DNA of 13,115 nt from positions 1 through 13,115 of the forward strand of contig JAGBNT010000033.1 of NCBI GenBank assembly GCA_017634255.1, in the 5' to 3' direction. The translations under genes were made by a program, and so were the position numbers. How positions within the stretch are numbered: the stretch's first letter is position 1; each line of letters opens with the position of its first letter. Positions 6,812 through 13,115 of the stretch are shown here, piece by piece. The DNA is from Lachnospiraceae bacterium (lineage in GTDB: Bacteria; Bacillota_A; Clostridia; Lachnospirales; Lachnospiraceae). The notes under the pieces were generated by a model, which did not search any database, had not been told where the DNA came from, and saw nothing but the letters and a program-made list of their open reading frames with translations.

Positions 6812-8620
6812 ATGAGTAGAAAAAAGAACTGCATGATCCTTACGATTGTGATTTTAGCAATGCTGCTTGCTGCCTGCGGGAAAAAGACCGGAAAGGAAGA
6901 CGGGGCAGAGCCCAAGGAGGGCGGGGAAGCACAGGCAGAGACCCAGGAGGAGACCCAGTCTGAAAATCAGGGCGGCACAGCTGACGGCAGTACAAAGACA
7001 GAGCAAGGACCGGAGGATTCGATGGTGGGAGAGTGGGTATATTTCTGTACACTCTATCATTCTGAGGACAGTGATGGGGAATATGACTACTGCACGATGC
7101 TCACGGATGAAGATGCCCCGGACTCCGAGCTTATCATCCGGAAGGACGGAGAAAAATATGTCGCCGATTACAAGTACATTGTTTATGATTCCTCCCAAAG
7201 GATATACGGGGCAGAGCTTAAATACAAGGAGGAGGCAGCTTACAGGGGAGCGGAGAATGATAAGTGGTGCCTCGAATTAAGTGATCCCTTTGCCGGGGAG
7301 GAAGAGGATTCCCAGCAGAAATTCAGTCTGAGGGATGACGGGATTTTGATAGCATCTAAAGAGCATCCCATGGATAAGAGCGAGGACTATCCCTATTATT
7401 CGCTTGATGTGGATATGTATATGAAAAAGGGGTCGCCGGAGCTTAATTCTCCTGAGGAGCTAAGATACTTTGATACGGTGACCGTATCGAGCGCGGAAGA
7501 ACTCCTTAACAGCGTACAGAATAACCGTAAGATAATAGTAAAGGAGGGTAAATATAACTTCTCCGATATAAAGGCGGAAAAGATCAACAATAGTTTTATA
7601 AATCAGGAGTACGGAGCTTACGGCATTAAGAATGTAAGCAACCTTTGCATAGAAGCCGAAACGGGTGCCGATGTTCTCTTTTGCATTGATGAAGCATACA
7701 ACGCGGTTATTAACTTTACCGCCGGACGGAATATAAAGCTTAAGGGTATAACTGCGGGGCATACCGTAGAGCCCGGCTATTGCAGCGGCAGCGTACTCTA
7801 TTACAACGATGTGAACGGAGTGGATATTGAAGACTGTCATTTATACGGCAGCGGCACCTACGGGATAGAGGCGGACTATACCTATAATATCAACGTGACC
7901 GGTACAGAGATATACGAATGTACCTACGGTCTTATAGAGTTCAGGAATACCGGAGCCGCTACCTTTAAAAACTGCGTTATGCGTGACAGCAGCGAGTTTT
8001 CGATGATAAATATAAACGACGGATATGAGGTTATATTCGAAAACTGCGAATTTAAGAATAACAGATCCGCCTATGATTCGAATTATTTTGTGCAGCTTGG
8101 AGAGTATGACAACGTTACCTTTAAAAAATGCTCCTTTAGCGACAATCAGTTTGTTACCTTTTCCAATCGTGAGGTCACCATGGAGGACTGCACATATGAC
8201 AATAATTATGCCGGCTTCAGTGATCTTATAAAGTTCAGCGATTCCGACAAGGCACTGGATAAGAATACTATTCTGGATAATTACAAAAAGGTATTAAAAA
8301 AGCAGGAGGAGATCAATAAGAAGCTCAGCTCGGATTCACTGATGGATCAGCAGAGCCTTAATCAGACCGCATATGACGAATTTGTAATGTGGGACACCCT
8401 CTTAAATCAGGTTTGGCAGTACCTTGAGAACAGTCTTGACGGGAAGGTGCTCGAGAACATTACGGCTGAGCAGAAAAAGTGGATAAAGGAAAAGGAAAGC
8501 GCCATGAAGGATGCCGGGGCGGATTTCGAGGGAGGCACAATGCAGCCAATGGTCGAGTATGGCGCAGGCTCTACGGCTACGCGCAAGAGGGTGGAAGCGC
8601 TTATAGAAAAATATTTATAA
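6812..8620 (+). CDS. Lipoprotein with parallel beta-helix and C-terminal LprI/DUF1311-like domain
   Basis: The 602-residue protein begins with a lipoprotein signal peptide ending in lipobox LLAAC, with Cys22 as the lipid-modified residue. Residues 23-68 are a Gly/Glu/Gln-rich flexible linker. Residues 70-215 look like a beta-rich domain that I cannot name (starting MVGEWVYFC). Residues about 223-475 carry short repeats of the form VxFxxCxFxxN (for example VIFENCEFKNN, VTFKKCSFSDN), the hallmark of right-handed parallel beta-helices such as NosD/pectate lyase-like folds. Residues about 515-600 match the LprI (DUF1311) pattern, with Trp527 in MWDTLLNQVWQYL and Trp557 in QKKWIKEKE; the family includes lysozyme inhibitors. 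The protein should be anchored outside the cell membrane and may bind polysaccharide or peptidoglycan. AAAGGGGG (6795-6802) is 9 nt before the ATG. The sensor-kinase-like c-di-GMP genes follow. Confidence 0.82.
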   Translation: MSRKKNCMILTIVILAMLLAACGKKTGKEDGAEPKEGGEAQAETQEETQSENQGGTADGSTKTEQGPEDSMVGEWVYFCTLYHSEDSDGEYDYCTMLTDEDAPDSELIIRKDGEKYVADYKYIVYDSSQRIYGAELKYKEEAAYRGAENDKWCLELSDPFAGEEEDSQQKFSLRDDGILIASKEHPMDKSEDYPYYSLDVDMYMKKGSPELNSPEELRYFDTVTVSSAEELLNSVQNNRKIIVKEGKYNFSDIKAEKINNSFINQEYGAYGIKNVSNLCIEAETGADVLFCIDEAYNAVINFTAGRNIKLKGITAGHTVEPGYCSGSVLYYNDVNGVDIEDCHLYGSGTYGIEADYTYNINVTGTEIYECTYGLIEFRNTGAATFKNCVMRDSSEFSMININDGYEVIFENCEFKNNRSAYDSNYFVQLGEYDNVTFKKCSFSDNQFVTFSNREVTMEDCTYDNNYAGFSDLIKFSDSDKALDKNTILDNYKKVLKKQEEINKKLSSDSLMDQQSLNQTAYDEFVMWDTLLNQVWQYLENSLDGKVLENITAEQKKWIKEKESAMKDAGADFEGGTMQPMVEYGAGSTATRKRVEALIEKYL

Positions 8621-8631
8621 TAAGCGAAAGA

Positions 8632-8662
8632 TATAGTGAACGGATTAAATTCGTTCACTATA
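8632..8662. repeat. 11-bp perfect hairpin, TATAG...CTATA family
   Basis: TATAGTGAACG (8632-8642) pairs perfectly with CGTTCACTATA (8652-8662) over a 9-nt loop that can add three more pairs, including one G-T. It starts 12 nt after the lipoprotein gene stop and ends 41 nt before the next start. The bases after it, TAAATTTAATTT, are fairly T-rich, so of the three family members it is the best candidate terminator or attenuator. Confidence 0.85.
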
Positions 8663-8703
8663 AATTTAATTTACTGGAATTATACAGTATTGGGGTGAAA
8701 GCT

Positions 8704-11700
8704 ATGAAAAACAGGAAAAAGGGGTTGGCTCAAAGACTTTGTGCTTTTGGGAGAGCAGTCTGTATAGGAACCTTGGCGCTTGCAATGTCTGTGCCGCACC
8801 TTGTCTTTGCGGCGCAGACCAGTCAGGGTGCTTTAGCGCCGGGGAGGGATGCGGTAAAGACAGCTGACCCGGCCGAAGAGGAAAGGCATATAGCAGTGGA
8901 TGTCATACACCATACCGAGGGGTACTCCGCTGTCCTCTACGACAATACAAACGGACTTCCGACGTCCGAAGCCAATGACATCGCAGAAACCAGTGAGGGC
9001 TTCATCTGGATAGGAAGCTATGCGGGACTTATACGCTACGACGGCGAAACCTTTGAGCGCATGTATTCCACCGATGGAATATCCAGTATAAAGTGCCTTT
9101 TTGTGGACAGCCGCGACAGGCTGTGGATAGGTACAAACGACAACGGCGTGGCGGTTTTGGATAAAGGTGAGCTTAAGAGATGGTCAAAGCTGGACGGTAT
9201 GTGCTCATCCCATATCCGCGCGATCACAGAGGATAACGAGGGGATCATCTATGTAGCGACTACCAGCGGCATTATGAAGATAGACTCCGAATACAATCTG
9301 ACGCTTCTGGACGATCCGGCTATTGCCGAAGCCAACATGCGCGGTCTAAAAAAGGGGACTGACGGGATCCTTTACGGCTATACCGACAGCGGTGATATAG
9401 TGACGATAAAGGACGGAAAGCTAGACCGCTTCCTGGCTTCGGATAAAAACGTGATTTCCGGGGGTATCGGCTCACTCCTTCCGGACCCGAAGGCTCCGGG
9501 AAAGATATATTTTGAGGGAGCGGATTTTGTTTTCTACCATGCAACGCTCAAAGATAACTTAACCGACCTCGAACCCTTGGACATTCAGCCTTTAAGCTAT
9601 GTTTCACAGATAGATTATATTGACGGTAAAATATGGATATGCGCAGCAAACGGCATAGGAGTTCTGGAAGAGGGAGCCTTCCATCTGCTGGATAATCTGC
9701 CTATGGAAAATAATGTCGTCGGCATGATGGTGGACTATCTTGGAAATCTCTGGTTTACCTCCTCGCGTCAGGGCGTGATGAAGATAGTTCCGAATCAGTT
9801 TGCGGATATCTTCGAACGGTATGATATTCCTCAGACCGTGGTAAACACTACCTGCATGTGCGAAGGCAAGCTGCTGATGGGTACTGATACGGGGCTTATG
9901 GTTCTCGATGAAAACGGCCTGGTTTCCAGTTTCCCCCTTAAGAAGGCTGTAACGATAACGGGCGAGGATATGGGGTCGAAGGATCTGATCTCGCTTCTGG
10001 AGGAGTGCCGCATCCGTTCCATTATCCGCGACAGCAAGGACAGGATATGGATATCCACATGGAGAAAGCTTGGGCTCCTTCGGTATTATAACGGGGAGGT
10101 TCTCGCCTTTACAAAGGATAACCTGCCCTCCATGAGCTTACGCGCTGTTGTGGAAAAGGAGGACGGTTCAATACTTGTAGCATCCTCGGCGGGCGCGGAT
10201 GTCATAGAGGGAGACAGCTATACCGCCTCTTACGGGGAGAAAGAGGGGATTACCAACACGGAAAGCCTTTGCATAGAAGAGGGCTTTGACGGAGAAGTAC
10301 TCTTAGGAAGCAACGGGGGCGGAATATATGTCATAACCGCTTCGGGAGTAAAGAATATCAACGTTGAGGACGGGCTTCCCTCAGATATAGTCATGCGTAT
10401 TAAGAGGGATAAGAAGAGGAATGTGGTTTGGATAGTAACGAGTAGTGCTATCGCTTACATGACTCCTGATCATAAGGTGACGACGGTTAAGGAATTTCCC
10501 TATACGAATAACTTCGACCTCTATGAAAACAAAAACGGGGATATGTGGGTCTTAGGCAGCAGCGGCATATATGTAGCGCCTACAGAGGAGCTATTGAAAG
10601 CCGGGGAGATAAATGCCGTATATTACAGCCTTGCCAATGGTATGTCCTGCATTACCACAGCCAATTCCTACAGCGAGCTTGAAAGCGACGGAGACCTTTA
10701 TATCGCGGGAACTACAGGCGTTTGTAAGGTTAACATCGACAAGCCCGTAGAGAATGTAAATGATCTTAAGGCGGATGTCCCCTATCTGGAGGTGGACGGA
10801 AATAACGTATATCCCGACGATACCGGTTCATTTCATATTCCCTCCGGGGTTCAGAAGCTGACTATACCCAGCTTTGTATTTAATTATTCGCTCAGTGACC
10901 CCAAAGTGAGTTACCAGCTGGAGGGTCTGGAACAGCATGAAACCACGGTAAACCGAAGCGACATGGTTCCCGTAGACTATACCAACCTAAGGGGCGGCAG
11001 CTACAATTATGTAATGCGCATAAAGGATGCCATGGGAAGGCAGGACAAGGAGATCTCGGTTAAGATCACAAAGGAAAAGGCCTTTTACGAGCAGACCTGG
11101 TTCTATCTGCTTGCAGTTTTGCTGGCAATCGTGGTGATCACATTGTGTGTACGAGAGTATGTAAGGAAAAAGACCCGTACCATGGAAAAGAAGAACCAGG
11201 AGACCATGACCCTTGTTCGTGAGATAACCGAAGCGTTTGCAAAGGTTATCGATATGAAGGACAGGTATACCAACGGTCATTCCTCCCGTGTGGCTAAATA
11301 TACCACTATGCTGGCAAGGGAGCTGGGCTACGATGAGGATACGGTGGAGCGCTTCTACAGCATAGCCCTCTTGCACGACATAGGCAAGGTAGGAGTTCCC
11401 CAGGAGGTATTAAACAAGCCCGGCAAGCTGACCGATGAGGAATTTGAGACCATAAAGTCCCACACTTCCTTAGGATATGATACTCTTAAGGATATCAGCA
11501 TTATGCCGGAGCTGTCCGTTGGAGCACAGTCCCATCACGAGCGCCCTGACGGAAAGGGCTATCCCAACCATCTTAAGGGCGAGGAGATACCCCGCGTGGC
11601 ACAGATCATTGCCGTAGCGGATTGCTTTGACGCGATGTATTCTAATCGACCCTATCGTAAGCGTATGAATTTTGAAAAGGCCTGCTCGATAATAAAAGAG

Positions 11701-11829
11701 GTTTCGGGAACGCAGCTTACTCCGGATGTGGTGGATGCCTTCTTAAGACTGGTGGAAAAGGGAGAGTTCCGCGCACCGGATGATTTCGGAGGAGGCTCGC
11801 TGGAAACCGTGGATAATATAAGAAAATAA
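8704..11829 (+). CDS. Beta-propeller (Reg_prop/Y_Y_Y) membrane receptor with HD-GYP c-di-GMP phosphodiesterase
   Basis: The 1041-residue protein has a signal peptide (residues 1-36, cleavage likely after VFA). Residues about 75-700 hold repeated propeller blades with signatures such as GFIWIGSYAGLIRYDG, DRLWIGTNDNGVAVLD and GNLWFTSSRQGVMKI, as in two-component regulator propellers. A Y_Y_Y-type beta domain follows (about 716-790), then one membrane helix (799-816), a coiled linker, and a cytoplasmic HD-GYP domain (about 840-1015). The last has His891-Asp892 (LLHDIGK) and HHERPDGKGYP at 944-954, so the metal-binding and GYP residues are intact. It should hydrolyse c-di-GMP in response to an extracellular ligand, perhaps a glycan as for related propeller sensors. 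The frame is open upstream into the previous gene, but ATG 8704 has GGGGTG (8692-8697) 6 nt before it and gives the signal peptide. The cyclase gene follows after 17 nt. Confidence 0.93.
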   Translation: MKNRKKGLAQRLCAFGRAVCIGTLALAMSVPHLVFAAQTSQGALAPGRDAVKTADPAEEERHIAVDVIHHTEGYSAVLYDNTNGLPTSEANDIAETSEGFIWIGSYAGLIRYDGETFERMYSTDGISSIKCLFVDSRDRLWIGTNDNGVAVLDKGELKRWSKLDGMCSSHIRAITEDNEGIIYVATTSGIMKIDSEYNLTLLDDPAIAEANMRGLKKGTDGILYGYTDSGDIVTIKDGKLDRFLASDKNVISGGIGSLLPDPKAPGKIYFEGADFVFYHATLKDNLTDLEPLDIQPLSYVSQIDYIDGKIWICAANGIGVLEEGAFHLLDNLPMENNVVGMMVDYLGNLWFTSSRQGVMKIVPNQFADIFERYDIPQTVVNTTCMCEGKLLMGTDTGLMVLDENGLVSSFPLKKAVTITGEDMGSKDLISLLEECRIRSIIRDSKDRIWISTWRKLGLLRYYNGEVLAFTKDNLPSMSLRAVVEKEDGSILVASSAGADVIEGDSYTASYGEKEGITNTESLCIEEGFDGEVLLGSNGGGIYVITASGVKNINVEDGLPSDIVMRIKRDKKRNVVWIVTSSAIAYMTPDHKVTTVKEFPYTNNFDLYENKNGDMWVLGSSGIYVAPTEELLKAGEINAVYYSLANGMSCITTANSYSELESDGDLYIAGTTGVCKVNIDKPVENVNDLKADVPYLEVDGNNVYPDDTGSFHIPSGVQKLTIPSFVFNYSLSDPKVSYQLEGLEQHETTVNRSDMVPVDYTNLRGGSYNYVMRIKDAMGRQDKEISVKITKEKAFYEQTWFYLLAVLLAIVVITLCVREYVRKKTRTMEKKNQETMTLVREITEAFAKVIDMKDRYTNGHSSRVAKYTTMLARELGYDEDTVERFYSIALLHDIGKVGVPQEVLNKPGKLTDEEFETIKSHTSLGYDTLKDISIMPELSVGAQSHHERPDGKGYPNHLKGEEIPRVAQIIAVADCFDAMYSNRPYRKRMNFEKACSIIKEVSGTQLTPDVVDAFLRLVEKGEFRAPDDFGGGSLETVDNIRK

Positions 11830-11846
11830 GGAGAGATTGCATATAT

Positions 11847-13115
11847 ATGGATAAAAAGAAGCGCTTCTCGATACGAAGGAAGATGTATCTTTTTGTAGGT
11901 ATCACTGTCTTCCTTGCGACCTTTGGAATGGCTCTGCTTGCTTTTTACATAAGCTCCGATCAGATAGACAGATATTTTAAAAATCTTACCCTTACCTCGG
12001 CGCGTAACTTTGCCTCCTTTGTGGACGTGGATTATTTTAAAAAATTAAGGGAGATGGCTGAAAGCGAGGAGTATCAGGCGCTGAGGGACAAGGCGGAGGC
12101 AGAGGATGATGAGACCGCTATTGAAGAGTACATAAGGGCACAGGGTCTGTGGGAAGGCTATGTGGAAAACAGAAACCTGCTCGTCAGATATCTTAGAAAT
12201 ATGGATGATATCAAATATCTGTATATCGTTGCCTGGGGTGGCGTGAATGATACATATGATATGTACCTGATGGACGACGATGAAAATCCCATATATATGA
12301 CCGGATATTACGAATTAAGGGAAGAGGAGCTAAAAGGGGTCGATGCCTCCGTTGAGGTGGAGCCCACTATATCCCACGGCGACTGGGGGTGGCTTTGCTC
12401 GGCATATGTTCCCTTGTATGACAGCGAGGGGAAGCTTGTCTGCCAGGTCGGATGCGATGTCGGCATGGATGATATAATGAAGGAGAGAAGAGTTAACCTG
12501 ATGTATATGATCTTTGGCGCCATCCTGCTTACGATAATAGTTCTTTCAGGTGCGAATTTCCTTATGAACAGAAGTATAATCAAGCCCCTGAAAACGATCA
12601 TGACGGAGATGAAGAAATTCAAGCCCGAAAGGGACAGCTCCTATGACGATGCGGGAGTCATAAGGCTTGATATCCACAGTAACGATGAGATAGAGGACAT
12701 ATATCAGGGAATAAGATCCATGCAGATAAATATTGTGGATTATCTCAATGATATAGTTGCGATACAGAAGGATAAGGAACGCGCCGAAAACGATGTACGG
12801 GACAAGGAAAAACAGATCGGCAGGATAAGCGCCGAGGCATATAAGGACCCGCTTACACAGGTGGGAAGCAAGGTCGCTTATGTTAAAAAGATAGAGGAGA
12901 TGAATCGTCTCTTAAGCCGCGAGGACACACAGTTTGCCATAGTGATGGTGGATGTCAACAACCTGAAGATGATCAATGATACTTACGGTCATACCTACGG
13001 AGACGATTACTTAAGAGGGTGCTGCCGCGTTATCTGCAATGTTTACAAACATTCGCCGGTCTATCGTATCGGAGGAGACGAGTTCGTGGTCTTTGTTTCA
13101 GGAGAGGATTATGAG
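11847..13115 (+). CDS. Cache-HAMP-GGDEF diguanylate cyclase, 3' end outside window
   Basis: The frame is open to the window edge and gives 423 residues without a stop. Two membrane helices (about 13-35 and 216-240) enclose an extracytoplasmic Cache-like sensor that ends with YVPLYDSEGKLVCQVGCDV. A HAMP-like segment (241-300, with IIKPL and NDEIEDI) and a coiled coil lead to the GGDEF domain, starting near DPLTQVG at Asp334. Catalytic elements seen are VDVNNLK and the intact GGDEF at 409-413, so it should make c-di-GMP from GTP. The inhibitory RxxD site expected at 400-403 reads YKHS and is absent. The rest of GGDEF, and perhaps another domain, is off the edge. AGGAG (11829-11833) overlaps the preceding stop codon but is 13 nt from the ATG, longer than usual. 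It is very probably in an operon with the HD-GYP gene. Confidence 0.93.
   Translation, partial: MDKKKRFSIRRKMYLFVGITVFLATFGMALLAFYISSDQIDRYFKNLTLTSARNFASFVDVDYFKKLREMAESEEYQALRDKAEAEDDETAIEEYIRAQGLWEGYVENRNLLVRYLRNMDDIKYLYIVAWGGVNDTYDMYLMDDDENPIYMTGYYELREEELKGVDASVEVEPTISHGDWGWLCSAYVPLYDSEGKLVCQVGCDVGMDDIMKERRVNLMYMIFGAILLTIIVLSGANFLMNRSIIKPLKTIMTEMKKFKPERDSSYDDAGVIRLDIHSNDEIEDIYQGIRSMQINIVDYLNDIVAIQKDKERAENDVRDKEKQIGRISAEAYKDPLTQVGSKVAYVKKIEEMNRLLSREDTQFAIVMVDVNNLKMINDTYGHTYGDDYLRGCCRVICNVYKHSPVYRIGGDEFVVFVSGEDYE

Noticed and set aside
6867..7280. 137-codon plus-strand frame inside the beta-helix lipoprotein gene
   Set aside because: It is Arg-rich, low in hydrophobic residues and overlaps a frame with a clear lipobox and domains.
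8479..8703. Longer start for the HD-GYP receptor inside the lipoprotein gene
   Set aside because: The extension would read through the LprI-domain coding region and bury the signal peptide. ATG 8704 has a good ribosome binding site and a typical leader.
10987..11376. 129-codon minus-strand frame opposite the membrane/HD-GYP region
   Set aside because: It is antisense to the conserved HD-GYP domain with no independent support.

Overview
The window looks like a chromosomal segment of an anaerobic Firmicute, most likely class Clostridia and probably family Lachnospiraceae. This rests on moderate GC, AGGAGG-type ribosome binding sites, an oxygen-sensitive-looking redox pair (an Fe-S flavoprotein and an aldo/keto reductase with two ferredoxin-type clusters), several lipoproteins and a c-di-GMP signalling pair. 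The genus cannot be fixed from the sequence alone. All nine protein-coding genes are on the + strand. The last one runs off the right edge.

Layout. Positions 1-191 hold no gene but contain a highly folded, MITE-like element with terminal inverted repeats and near-perfect flanking direct repeats. A promoter (192-220) leads into a drug/metabolite-type (EamA) exporter (266-1228). Next is an exported HAD-superfamily phosphatase lipoprotein (1305-2492), which ends at a clear intrinsic terminator. An intergenic stretch then carries three 26-bp tandem repeats. A membrane-anchored protein of unknown function with Asp-box repeats (2737-4254) is followed closely by dtd, D-aminoacyl-tRNA deacylase (4277-4732). 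A likely two-gene redox operon follows: an iron-sulfur flavoprotein-type reductase (4800-5438) and an aldo/keto reductase-ferredoxin fusion that has lost its usual catalytic Tyr and Lys (5479-6624).

The right half is a probable envelope-sensing and signalling block. It comprises a lipoprotein with a parallel beta-helix fused to a C-terminal LprI/DUF1311-like domain (6812-8620), a 1041-residue receptor with an exported beta-propeller sensor, one membrane helix and a cytoplasmic HD-GYP c-di-GMP phosphodiesterase (8704-11829), and a Cache-HAMP-GGDEF diguanylate cyclase (11847 to the edge). The last two genes are 17 bp apart, so one transcript probably encodes two membrane sensors with opposite effects on c-di-GMP.

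Three gene junctions (1231-1270, 4741-4776, 8632-8662) carry perfect hairpins that all begin TATAG and end CTATA. Each starts 3-12 nt after a stop codon and lies 23-41 nt before the next start codon. They look like one recurrent intergenic element. A related 22-nt core recurs at 6722-6743, so both lipoprotein genes are preceded by it. No tRNA, rRNA, CRISPR array, transposase or phage gene was seen.
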